The notes beneath the pieces are model-generated. The model was not told the origin of the DNA. It was given only the letters and a program-made list of their open reading frames with translations, and ran no database searches. This document shows positions 40,064-49,927 of a stretch of 64,000 nt of DNA, piece by piece. The stretch spans positions 1 to 64,000 of the forward strand of contig JABJMO010000027.1 of assembly GCA_018659375.1 (NCBI GenBank). Reading direction: 5' to 3'. Source of the DNA: Methanobacteriota archaeon. GTDB taxonomy: Archaea; Thermoplasmatota; Poseidoniia; Poseidoniales; Poseidoniaceae. Position numbers and translations under genes: made by a program. How positions within the stretch are numbered: position 1 is the first letter of the stretch; every line of letters starts with the position of its first letter.

Positions 40064-43000
40064 TTGTACTGGCGATTAGCGAAGTAACTGGCTCTACTAA
40101 CAAGACGTGTCTAGTCTCGACATTACCACCAGTCAAAGTGCCAATTAGGGATAAGTCTGAAACCATGCCGTTAACACCTAAAGAAGAAGATACTGGAATT
40201 ATACCAGTGAATTGAGTATCTAGCATTACTGCACGACCGTCAAATTTGGTGTCGCCAAAGAAGTCAACATAGTAGCCAGGCTGTGAGGTAACTTGAGAAC
40301 TTGCCACAATTCGGCCCGAGGTAATGTCCTCAAGGATTATTACAGGATATTCATATGGACCTCTCTTGACTTTTATTGTCGCTGATTTAAGGTCCTCTCC
40401 GACTAATTCTAATCGGTTAACCATGACTCCTGGTTGTACTGGAATATTGGTTTGTTTCATGTATAGGCTTTCAACTCCTTCCCCTGATGAAGCAACTCGC
40501 ATTCCCCAATCACTGGTGGTTTCGAGTTTGAACGTTGATGGCAAACCTTGAGCAATCATCAGTACATCGCCACGGAAGTCAACAGCTCTCCCGCTAGCCT
40601 CTAAGTACAAATCTAAGTCATCACCATTAGATGAGTAATCAAGTGTCATCATTCCTTGGAATGAAGTATCCTTTCTAATATCAAAATCATTAGCAGGTAT
40701 GGCTGATAATGACATCACGCTTGGTAGGTTTCGCATGAAAGTGGTTGCAGGCCACCAAAATCCATCGATATAGCGCATCTGTTGAATCATCAATTTTTCC
40801 GCTGAGAATTTACCCTGTGTTCTAAATTGTTCTGGAACGTTCATAGATATGTTGAAAATATCTCCTATAGTTGCTGAAAACTCCATCGATTGAGCCACAT
40901 CAATAATCAATGCTTCAACCCTGGTATCTTCGATTCGATCAATGAAAGTAGCATGAACAGAATCTAGATTAGAACCAAAATCATAAGTCATTATTACATT
41001 AAATCTTGGAACTATCAAATCATCTTGGGTAAAGAATACTGCATTTGCACTAACATCATTGGGTTTAGTAGTGTCTAAACCGTCAATTACTAGGTCCATA
41101 TCTGTTCCCTGTAAGCCATTAATCACTATACTGATTTGTTCTCTTAGTGGTTTCCATTGCCCAAGGAATAGTTCGAATTCGTATTGAGGTATGTCACCAA
41201 TCATCCTAAAATCATACTCTAGAGATATCTCTCCAGCGGGTAATTGTGGTAACCAAAGCCGATTATGCCAACTACGGCGGAATTCGAAAGTGATTCCTTG
41301 TTCTTCTAACAACGTTTCATTGAGTAAATTTCGTTCGAAATCATATATTGTTCCGTCCTCTAAAACAGAAATCAGCATATCTGCTTGAGTAATGTCTGAA
41401 CGTGTCAAAATATCAAGAGCTAATCCTTCTTCTGTTTTGTCTATTTTATAATCATCAAGAATTTCATTGGCGGACTGAATATCCGATTGCGTTAGTGAAG
41501 GTAAGCGGGAAAGGTTGAAATTGAGCACTGAGGCCTCTTTTGCATTCATACCAATGCCATGGGACCAGATTGGTTCATCCAAGCCGTTGTTGCCTTTTCT
41601 AACGTCTACCGTTAGATTAAACGCCTCACCAGTCAGCAAATCAACACCAAGAGAAAAGTCCTCTTCATCGCCCTCAGTACCCACTAGATCCTTGGTGAAA
41701 TCGTAGATCAAATCGTTGACTGAGGAACCAAAGTCAACCAAATCTCCGAGGAAGAAAGATAATGATTCAATTCCTTCACCTTCATCGAAACTTGGTAATT
41801 CAAGGCCCGATGAATCAACAGTACTTGGGAATGCAAGACTGATGTTAGACGGCAGAGGGTCCAACATCACACGGCCGTTCATGCCAAGGAATTCATCATC
41901 ATATTGCGACTCATCCTCAAGTAAAACGTAGAATGGTGAAGATTGGCTACGAACCATTTCGATAATCGAGTTGCCCTCAGGCCCAACGGCATCTGGAACT
42001 TGAGGTGAGTATCTTTTCAAACTAATTATGTCTGAAATTTTCAAACTCAAACTAGCCTCTGAGGTATCTTGATTAACAAAGAATCTGAAATGGTCGCCGT
42101 CCATTGTTCTTGCTTCAGTGGCGTTTGAAAGTTGGATGATTATCGAATCTATTGCTTCTCTACCGGTGTATCCAAGCGTATCTCCTAAGGTCAAAGTGAA
42201 CTCATCTGGCAGTCCGTTTAGTTGAATTGCATTTTGTTGACTTGGACTCTTTCCACCATAGGTAATTGACTGGATGGCACCACTTGCTTGATATGTTACA
42301 TCATTTGAGGTTTGAATAATTTTTAGCGTATCAGGGCGATTAGAAATTCTTGCCGATTGAGTCGTAGCAGTGCTCTGGTCACCATCCTGGTGCTTAATAT
42401 GGCCAATGAGAATTGGTTCTCCAGAAGTACCGGTAATCTCAAGCTCCCTAACATCGGTGTCCGGGTCAAATTCTTGAATCACACTAGAAATTCCTGTCAC
42501 TCGAATACTGATAGCAACTGGTACTAGCGGTTTAATGGGTTGACCATCTCTGCCGATTACTAAGTCGATGTTGGTGTCTTCGGCAATCAAAATGTGATCC
42601 TGACCGGTAATCACTGGATTATCACTACTTGAAAATGCCAATTCAACCAAGCCAATTTCAGCCGTTTCTCGAGGGTCGCCAGCAATGTTACCTTTGACTT
42701 GGTCATAACAGTGGATATGTAATTTGCCACCATCCGAACCGGTTGTACTGACAATTAAGTCCGGTAGAGAATTCACTATATCGCCAATATCTAAAGCGAC
42801 TTGAACAACACTCAGCAAAGCATTGTCAAATATCTGAGCAATTGAATTTAGATTAGGATTGTCGTAGTTAACTCGATCAATACCTGTTGGCGCAATAAGG
42901 AAACTACCCTCAACCAAAACAACCTCTGGTATGTCCTCAATCGTGAATTCTAACGATGAACGGTCAGTTGTCACGCCGCCCCGTTCGAAAGTTGATTTGT

Positions 43001-44729
43001 ATTCCAAACGGTCAATAGATTCTGAACCAACAATGGCAATCAAAGTATTGGGCGCTAATTCCTTAATTGGGTTTACCGGCAAGGTTGGGTCATCGACATT
43101 TTGTGTGTTATCTCCGGAGAAATTCTTGATAGCAATGATTAGAGATAATCTTGCTGGCACTTCTCCAGGTAGGTTGACCGAGCCAGGGGCTTCTCCAATC
43201 ATGGTGAAAATTGAATTTATTTCCTCTTGGGGCATAGTTCCCGAAGGCAGACCGTGAATCCATACTCTAGCATCTGTTACGTTACCAAAAGACGAATCCC
43301 CTTCTGGCACATTTTCTCGATCTTCAAAGTAATGTAGGTAAACATCTGAACCTTTATCTGAATATATTTCCACAGAATCAAACGAGTTTTCGCCCAAGTT
43401 ATCGTTTCTAATCGTTATGTCTACTTCTTCTGGCAATCTAGTGTCACCCATCTCTGGATGGAATCCTGCATCTAAGTAACTCATTTCAAGAATTGGAGCC
43501 GCTTCACCGCCTCCATCTCCATCGAATCTGATGAACCCAACACCAATCCCGTAGCCACATTTATGCTCATGGCTAGGTGCTTCATTATCGGCAATTGGAT
43601 CGTAATAATTTTCATCTTGACAATTTGTTTGCAGGTTTGACCCTGGAGCATTGGGATTATTTATCTGAACAGAATATGGCGCAGTTATCGATGTTAGTGA
43701 GAATTGACTAGAGTTGATACCACCGAGTACCAAAGATGCGAGGAATGTTACTAAATCTTGGGGAGCTACGTTGAACTCTATCTTTTCTATGCCAACTCCA
43801 AGAGTAAATTCATGTGGAGGTTGAGTAAATCTAGTATCGATGACTATTGCATATGACTCTGATTCATCTAAAGTAATGTCAAACGCTAAACCTTTCATTA
43901 GGCTAATCTCAAGATTTTGTAATGAATCCCATAACGGGTCTGTTTGGTCTATCGCAGATACTTTCCACTGGAAAGTTGGATTAATCCACAGTTTTTGAAC
44001 TATCGGTATTATGCCCCCACTTGTTTCAACATCCCAACCTTCGCCTCGATTAAAGATTCCTTCAATCGTTAAAGCGACTGATAAATCATCTGCTCCATCC
44101 CCGTCAATATCGATGAGGTTGGTGAATAAAAGTATTTGTCCGTTAACAATTAATTCACCGGTGAAGGTACCTTGTTCCCATGCTTCATAGGAAGGACCAT
44201 TATCTCGAGAAGTAAAATTAACATAAACAGCATAAGTATTGACTCCTATTGCTAGAATGTTGTCAAGTCCCAGATTATTTACCGAGAATAAAGTATCAAA
44301 CAGGTTATTTGGAAAGCCATCAGGTTGTGTAGATGCATCCATTAAAAATTCGTAAGGCCTAGGATGATCTGGTTCGAATGATGTCGAATCGCGCATCGTT
44401 ACTCCATCGAGAAATGAGTTAGATATTGCTAATGGGTCTTCTGGCGACAACGTGCGCGCATTGGCATCTACTTGAGCAAGCGAGGCTTCTGCAGAATTTT
44501 GAGCGATTAGAGCCTCACCATTCTCAGTTCTCATGCTCAGGGTTTCCATCAGTGCATCTAGGACATCAAAATCATCTCTAGAGATAGTCGTATCTGCAGC
44601 AACTGGATGAGAAATCGACAACACCATCAATAAAATCAGCATTATTGCTGGTTTTCTTGGGTCGCCAGACTGAGGCAAACCCGGTCTTACCAACCTTAGC
44701 GTGCGCTCATCCATGCCCTTTGGTTGCAT
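40047..44729 (-). CDS. Giant secreted/surface protein of unknown family
   Basis: 1560 aa uninterrupted ORF; signal segment AIMLILLMVLSISHPVAAD; DIDGDGADDLSV Ca-type motif; beta-rich. Confidence 0.7.
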   Translation of the reverse strand: MQPKGMDERTLRLVRPGLPQSGDPRKPAIMLILLMVLSISHPVAADTTISRDDFDVLDALMETLSMRTENGEALIAQNSAEASLAQVDANARTLSPEDPLAISNSFLDGVTMRDSTSFEPDHPRPYEFLMDASTQPDGFPNNLFDTLFSVNNLGLDNILAIGVNTYAVYVNFTSRDNGPSYEAWEQGTFTGELIVNGQILLFTNLIDIDGDGADDLSVALTIEGIFNRGEGWDVETSGGIIPIVQKLWINPTFQWKVSAIDQTDPLWDSLQNLEISLMKGLAFDITLDESESYAIVIDTRFTQPPHEFTLGVGIEKIEFNVAPQDLVTFLASLVLGGINSSQFSLTSITAPYSVQINNPNAPGSNLQTNCQDENYYDPIADNEAPSHEHKCGYGIGVGFIRFDGDGGGEAAPILEMSYLDAGFHPEMGDTRLPEEVDITIRNDNLGENSFDSVEIYSDKGSDVYLHYFEDRENVPEGDSSFGNVTDARVWIHGLPSGTMPQEEINSIFTMIGEAPGSVNLPGEVPARLSLIIAIKNFSGDNTQNVDDPTLPVNPIKELAPNTLIAIVGSESIDRLEYKSTFERGGVTTDRSSLEFTIEDIPEVVLVEGSFLIAPTGIDRVNYDNPNLNSIAQIFDNALLSVVQVALDIGDIVNSLPDLIVSTTGSDGGKLHIHCYDQVKGNIAGDPRETAEIGLVELAFSSSDNPVITGQDHILIAEDTNIDLVIGRDGQPIKPLVPVAISIRVTGISSVIQEFDPDTDVRELEITGTSGEPILIGHIKHQDGDQSTATTQSARISNRPDTLKIIQTSNDVTYQASGAIQSITYGGKSPSQQNAIQLNGLPDEFTLTLGDTLGYTGREAIDSIIIQLSNATEARTMDGDHFRFFVNQDTSEASLSLKISDIISLKRYSPQVPDAVGPEGNSIIEMVRSQSSPFYVLLEDESQYDDEFLGMNGRVMLDPLPSNISLAFPSTVDSSGLELPSFDEGEGIESLSFFLGDLVDFGSSVNDLIYDFTKDLVGTEGDEEDFSLGVDLLTGEAFNLTVDVRKGNNGLDEPIWSHGIGMNAKEASVLNFNLSRLPSLTQSDIQSANEILDDYKIDKTEEGLALDILTRSDITQADMLISVLEDGTIYDFERNLLNETLLEEQGITFEFRRSWHNRLWLPQLPAGEISLEYDFRMIGDIPQYEFELFLGQWKPLREQISIVINGLQGTDMDLVIDGLDTTKPNDVSANAVFFTQDDLIVPRFNVIMTYDFGSNLDSVHATFIDRIEDTRVEALIIDVAQSMEFSATIGDIFNISMNVPEQFRTQGKFSAEKLMIQQMRYIDGFWWPATTFMRNLPSVMSLSAIPANDFDIRKDTSFQGMMTLDYSSNGDDLDLYLEASGRAVDFRGDVLMIAQGLPSTFKLETTSDWGMRVASSGEGVESLYMKQTNIPVQPGVMVNRLELVGEDLKSATIKVKRGPYEYPVIILEDITSGRIVASSQVTSQPGYYVDFFGDTKFDGRAVMLDTQFTGIIPVSSSLGVNGMVSDLSLIGTLTGGNVETRHVLLVEPVTSLIASTIAMLG

Positions 44730-44787
44730 TCAACCTACGATAAACTATCCCCTCTATGTTCGTTCAATGAGCCAAACGAGAGGTGTT

Positions 44788-47376
44788 TTATTCAAACCGC
44801 AATTTGAAATCTTTGCTACAGGAAGGACATGCCACAATTGCTTCGTCTACATCAGGAATGCGAATCTTAAACGAAAAATCACATAGTGGGCAACTTACTT
44901 GCTTAATTGTTTCATCAATTACCATTGATTCGATTTGATTATCAGATTTGGCGACTTCAGGAACTTTGTTGATTTGATTATCAGACTTGGCGACTTCAGG
45001 AACTTTGTTGATTTGATTCTTCACTTGGAAAGGCAATTCAATGCCACCACTTACCACTTCTGTCACCTTGACAACGGCATCTGATTCGGTTACAGAAGCA
45101 ATAATTTCTTGATTTTCCTCCTCTTCAAACATTGCCAGTGCGTCAGAAGCAGCAGTATGTGTGGCAGCGTTGTATTGTGGTTGAGGAGTAGGTACAACGG
45201 CTGGAGCGTAGGTATTTGCTGGGGGGGCAAATGCTGAGCCGGTGTTAGACTGAGTTTGTTCATTACCCCCATATATCGACTGATATTCTGCTTGGTGCAT
45301 TTGTTCTTGTTGAAATTCTTTTGTTGTAAATTGAACGTCGGAGTCAAGACCGGCTATTTGGGGAGCATCGGCAAATATTGGGATTTTTGTTTTCTGTTTT
45401 ACCATCGAAATATGTTGTTTAGCCTCCTCCTCTGACAAACCCCTTCCTTGAAGTAATTGTACGGCAATTCCGGTTTGCCATCTTCGAAAACCAATCATCG
45501 AAACCGCCATAACAACGACAAAGGCAAATAACGATATTACGACTATGCCAAACATACTTGTTGGCTCTGTAGCACTGGCGACCTTAACTGAAAATGCATG
45601 AGAGTCAGAATTGCCAGATTGGTCAAATACTGTCACTACTATGTCTTTTGTGCCACTATTAGCAAAGCTAATTTCCACATCTGAACCAACAAAATCAGGG
45701 TCATCTGTGGCATCTCCATTGCCATCACTATCAAACGATGGATCGAGATCCCAATAATATTGTAATTGATAGGATTGATCATAAGCGTCAATGGCTAAAA
45801 TGCTAAAAGTTAGTGAATCATCTTCGTCAATAGTGGTCGGCAACTGACTCTTTAATTCAGCATTTAGTACAGGTATTGAAGAATCATCAACCACAATGTT
45901 AGCAGATGTTTGGCCAATGTTCCCTGAAACGTCAGTTACAGTTAGATTCACGACATAAGTTCCAATATTTGGCCATGTTATTGACGCCGAATTGTTAGTA
46001 TTGGAAAATACGCCACCCCACTCCCATAAACAGCCAGCAATCTCACCGTCATCAAAACTAGAACTACAACTAAATGCAGTAGGTGTGTTAATTCCAGTCT
46101 TTAATCCACCACTAAACGATTCTGCGCTGCTGGTTATTTGTGCAATTGGATTAGCAATATCAGATACGGTTGCTGAAAAGTTCGTTGTTGCAATCTGTCC
46201 TGATTTTGAGATTAATGTCAAGGTTATTTCTTTGGTTCCAATCGTATTCCATACTGCTTCTACTTGGAAACCTTGGCCGTCTTGATCGTTGATGAAAATA
46301 CCGTCACCATCTTCATCAACTGCTGAATTAAAATCCCAAGAAAGGGTGTCAATTTGTCCAAGTCTGTTTGGTGAATTATTTGCATCTAATGATAATGCAA
46401 CTCCGATAGAAGTTTGTCCATTACTAGTCGAAGTGATTATTGGATTCACCACTGGGGCTAGTTCCATTCTAACACTGATTCTTACGTCACTATCTCCAGC
46501 TCCTCCACCTACTGGATTGTTGGTGTTGTCCACTATTAGCAATAACTCTTGACCGTCTAATTCTTGAGGAACAGTCCAAGTGTCAGAGTCAGAATCACTA
46601 ATTGATTGTAAGTCTATTTCTGGAATAAATAATTGGCCAATACCTTGTGAAATGTACAAGTCATGCATTGCTCTAGTCTGCAAATAAACATCTGCTTGAC
46701 CTTCCAGTGGCCATGCTGTCACAACCATTGTCGTGCCAGCATCTAAACGAAGAGCGTCACCTAATAGCAAAGTTGCGTAGTTATCACTGGCGACTGCTAC
46801 AACGTCATGGAAAGGAGTCCAGTACGATTCCTCGATTTTGTCAAAAGTGATACCGATTTGGCTTTGTGAACCGCCCAGATCACCTTGACCATTGTCACCA
46901 TCATGATCGAGATTATCTAACACCATATACCATGTTTTAGGATTGATCGATGCTGGAACTTTCCAGTGGAAACTATAGCCACCTAGAGCGTCTTCAGTTG
47001 AGATTATCTGGTTAAATTGTGTCCGATAGGATTGCCCCGCATCATAAGTTAAGATTTGATTTTGATCGAAGAATAACAAATCGATACCATCACTGATAAT
47101 CGATATACTGACATCATAAACATCACCTGGTTGAAGTGCTCCAAGATCGACTTTTACACACACTCCATCATCTACAGTCACCGTATTCAAAATATTACCA
47201 ATTTGACGATCTAAGCAATTGGGCGCATCTCGACCTGAGGGCTGGGCTATTACTGCTGGTGCAAGTAAAATTACTACCAACATCATAGCAATAGTAGCAC
47301 AACGCATATCGCGCTGTATGGTGACATACACTTGAAATGAACGCTTTAATGAATCAGCGACTCCAGCCGTTATCAC
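44788..47376 (-). CDS. Secreted PKD-domain protein with TM and C-terminal cytosolic zinc ribbon
   Basis: Signal segment; PKD-like GEIAGCLWEWGGVFSNTNNSASITWPNIGTYVVNLTVTDVSGN; TM MFGIVVISLFAFVVVMAVSMIGF; CPLCDFSFKIRIPDVDEAIVACPSCSKDF. Confidence 0.85.
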   Translation of the reverse strand: MITAGVADSLKRSFQVYVTIQRDMRCATIAMMLVVILLAPAVIAQPSGRDAPNCLDRQIGNILNTVTVDDGVCVKVDLGALQPGDVYDVSISIISDGIDLLFFDQNQILTYDAGQSYRTQFNQIISTEDALGGYSFHWKVPASINPKTWYMVLDNLDHDGDNGQGDLGGSQSQIGITFDKIEESYWTPFHDVVAVASDNYATLLLGDALRLDAGTTMVVTAWPLEGQADVYLQTRAMHDLYISQGIGQLFIPEIDLQSISDSDSDTWTVPQELDGQELLLIVDNTNNPVGGGAGDSDVRISVRMELAPVVNPIITSTSNGQTSIGVALSLDANNSPNRLGQIDTLSWDFNSAVDEDGDGIFINDQDGQGFQVEAVWNTIGTKEITLTLISKSGQIATTNFSATVSDIANPIAQITSSAESFSGGLKTGINTPTAFSCSSSFDDGEIAGCLWEWGGVFSNTNNSASITWPNIGTYVVNLTVTDVSGNIGQTSANIVVDDSSIPVLNAELKSQLPTTIDEDDSLTFSILAIDAYDQSYQLQYYWDLDPSFDSDGNGDATDDPDFVGSDVEISFANSGTKDIVVTVFDQSGNSDSHAFSVKVASATEPTSMFGIVVISLFAFVVVMAVSMIGFRRWQTGIAVQLLQGRGLSEEEAKQHISMVKQKTKIPIFADAPQIAGLDSDVQFTTKEFQQEQMHQAEYQSIYGGNEQTQSNTGSAFAPPANTYAPAVVPTPQPQYNAATHTAASDALAMFEEEENQEIIASVTESDAVVKVTEVVSGGIELPFQVKNQINKVPEVAKSDNQINKVPEVAKSDNQIESMVIDETIKQVSCPLCDFSFKIRIPDVDEAIVACPSCSKDFKLRFE
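44932..45018 (-). repeat. Coding tandem repeat, two 39-bp units plus 9-bp partial
   Basis: gatttgattatcaga[t/c]ttggcgacttcaggaactttgtt repeated at 44932-44970 and 44971-45009, one mismatch; encodes NQINKVPEVAKSD x2. Confidence 0.97.
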
Positions 47377-48481
47377 GCCAATAAAGATGAGTTGTTAAAC
47401 CATCATCACCGATAAGTAAACGGTCACCATCCCAAGCCGCAGTGACTTGAATATTAGTATTAGACAAAACTTCTTTGGCTTCCTCGATGGAATCATTTGG
47501 AACTTTTATACGAGCCCCATAATGCGTCAAAACAAGATGTTGCGCATTGCATTTAACCGCAGTTCTTGCTGCCCCAGCTGCCGTACTGTGCAAATAATCC
47601 TCAGCACGCTGGCTCCAATCGTTGAGAAAGGTAGCTTCATGAATAAGTAAATTGCATTCAGATAATTGTACAATACCTAGCGCCATTTCAGAGGTATCAC
47701 CAGAAATCACAACTGAAATGGATTGGAGATTAGTACCCCTAAATTGCTTGGCATGTAGAGTTTCTCCGTTATGTAAAATATCGTCTCCAGCGGCTAATTG
47801 AGCCCGTTGTTCATCATCTAGGCCTAATTCAATGGCCCTCATCCGATCAAATTTACCCGGTTTTTCTTTAGTTGAGAATTTCCATGCACATGATGGAATG
47901 GTATGTAGCGTGGATAAAGCATCGATACGATTGTTTCGCCAGCCTTCTGGTTGGGGCTGGTTAGGCAACTGGATTACCTTACCAGTACTCGTATCAAATT
48001 CTAACCACCTGTCGCCCGCCACATCACCAAGAACCCACCTTACTTGATAGCCTAAATTTTCACTAGTGCCGCCTAATTTGTGCCAGAATTGAAACTGTAG
48101 AGATAAGTCTGAGTGCGGTGCATCATCCGGCATGGTAGTATTTTCTAACAATGAGTCTACAACCTTACCTGAAGTAGGACCAATTATCAGTAAGGGTTGA
48201 TTTCTGTTATCAAGCGACATTGACTGTAACCAAGGCAAAACTCCCCAAGTGTGGTCTAGATGTCCATGGGTAAGACACAGTGCACTCACTTTACTTGATT
48301 TCAGATGATAAGCCTCGAGATTTTTCATGCGCTTTCGTTGGGTTGAAAACCGGCTCTGAAAACCTTCACCAGCATCTACAACAACAATCCCCTCATCACA
48401 AGAAATTAAACTACCACTTACCTGACGAATATTAGTTGGTCGTGCAGATGACGTACCTAAAACATGAACTTCCAAACCCAT
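47354..48481 (-). CDS. rnz: Ribonuclease Z / tRNase Z-like metallo-beta-lactamase
   Basis: LGTSSARPTNIRQVSGSLI, LCLTHGHLDHTWGVLPWL, VISGDTSEMA, HEATFLNDW, LVLTHYGAR. Confidence 0.88.
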   Translation of the reverse strand: MGLEVHVLGTSSARPTNIRQVSGSLISCDEGIVVVDAGEGFQSRFSTQRKRMKNLEAYHLKSSKVSALCLTHGHLDHTWGVLPWLQSMSLDNRNQPLLIIGPTSGKVVDSLLENTTMPDDAPHSDLSLQFQFWHKLGGTSENLGYQVRWVLGDVAGDRWLEFDTSTGKVIQLPNQPQPEGWRNNRIDALSTLHTIPSCAWKFSTKEKPGKFDRMRAIELGLDDEQRAQLAAGDDILHNGETLHAKQFRGTNLQSISVVISGDTSEMALGIVQLSECNLLIHEATFLNDWSQRAEDYLHSTAAGAARTAVKCNAQHLVLTHYGARIKVPNDSIEEAKEVLSNTNIQVTAAWDGDRLLIGDDGLTTHLYWRDNGWSR

Positions 48482-48490
48482 CTAATAGCC

Positions 48491-48751
48491 TCATTTGCTC
48501 ATTGGTATGGGAGTTGGGGGGAACCAGCGAAGTAGGACGATGTCATTTACACCACGAACCCAGCGCCATGGAATTGCAACATTTATCCCGGCTTCTACTA
48601 ATTCATGGTCAGTCTCCTTGACAAATAGGTGCGTGCATTTGATACCATCGGTATCGATTACCACATCATAGACAATGCCAAGTTTCTGTCCAGTCGGCAA
48701 GTAGACCTCCATACCTGCCAATCGAGAAACATTGTCTTCGCCCTGCGTCAT
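48491..48751 (-). CDS. PRC-barrel domain protein; track start 48796, preferred MTQGEDNVSRL
   Basis: LAGMEVYLPTGQKLGIVYDVVIDTDGIKCTHLFV. Confidence 0.75.
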   Translation of the reverse strand: MTQGEDNVSRLAGMEVYLPTGQKLGIVYDVVIDTDGIKCTHLFVKETDHELVEAGINVAIPWRWVRGVNDIVLLRWFPPTPIPMSK

Positions 48752-48895
48752 GATGTGAACCAACCAGCCCTGTAGGCACCACAAAATAAAGAACACCGCA
48801 AACTTTTGATGAAATAATCAATTTGCTGGGATGTGGAATTTTTCAAGTACTGCGTAGTGACAAATCATTATTAAGAAAGGTTCGATGCAAAAAGT

Positions 48896-49927
48896 ATGTC
48901 CAAGAAAGGTGTCTTGCTTATCAATGTTGGAACACCCGACGAGCCGACGGTAAAATCTGTTAGAGATTATCTTAGAGAATTCCTTCTCGACCCTGATGTT
49001 ATTGATGCACCATACCTAGTCCGTCAGTTTCTAGTAAGAGGTATCATATTGAGGGTGAGACCAAAGAAAATCGCCCCATTGTATCAAAAAATATGGATGG
49101 AAGATGGCTCTCCATTAAGAGTATACTCTCACCGAATTACTAAATCATTGAATTCAACCAATGACCAAATTGAATTTGAATTTGCCATGCGTTATGGCAA
49201 CCCCAGTATTCTGCATGGTTTAGAAAAATTACAATCTAAAGGTGTTGATGAATTGTTATTATTGCCAATGTTCCCACACTATGCTCAAGCAACTACTCAG
49301 TCCGCATTAAAGCATACTTATAAACAACTCAAAAAGATGAATTGGCAACCAAATATATTAGAAATGGGCCATTTTGAAACCGATGAAGAATATGTAGTAC
49401 CCCTAGCAAAATCAATAGAAGCTGGATTACAAAAGGATACTCACTTATTATTTTCTTACCATGGTCTGCCAGTTTCCCACGTCAAACGAATAGACAAATC
49501 TAAGAATCACTGTCAGAAAGTAAATGATTGTTGCTCAATTGCCAGCGAAGCTAATTCACTTTGTTATGGCCATCATTGCATGAAAACTACCCAGACCGTT
49601 GTTGGATTATTGGGCCTAAAACCCGATCAATGGTCACTTAGTTTCCAAAGTCGCCTTGGGCCAGTGAAATGGTTAGAGCCCTCGACTTTGGACAAGGTTG
49701 CCGAACTTGTTGAACAAGGTGTCAAGAAATTGGCTATAGTTGCCCCTGCATTCTTGGCCGACGGACTCGAGACCTTGGAAGAACTAGATATTGGAATTAG
49801 AGAACACTTCATTAGTTTGGGTGGAGAAGAACTAACAGTTATCAAATGCCTAAATGATAACGAAGACTGGATAGAGGGACTTGGTAATTTAATCAATAAA
49901 AAGTTCCAAGCAGTAGTTAGTGCTTAG
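48896..49927 (+). CDS. hemH: Ferrochelatase
   Basis: GVLLINVGTPDEPTVKSVRDYLREFLLDPDVID; LLFSYHGLPVSHVKR; SFQSRLGPVKWLEPST. Confidence 0.96.
   Translation: MSKKGVLLINVGTPDEPTVKSVRDYLREFLLDPDVIDAPYLVRQFLVRGIILRVRPKKIAPLYQKIWMEDGSPLRVYSHRITKSLNSTNDQIEFEFAMRYGNPSILHGLEKLQSKGVDELLLLPMFPHYAQATTQSALKHTYKQLKKMNWQPNILEMGHFETDEEYVVPLAKSIEAGLQKDTHLLFSYHGLPVSHVKRIDKSKNHCQKVNDCCSIASEANSLCYGHHCMKTTQTVVGLLGLKPDQWSLSFQSRLGPVKWLEPSTLDKVAELVEQGVKKLAIVAPAFLADGLETLEELDIGIREHFISLGGEELTVIKCLNDNEDWIEGLGNLINKKFQAVVSA

Noticed and set aside
44932-45018. CRISPR-like or intergenic repeat
   Set aside because: In-frame coding tandem duplication with no spacers
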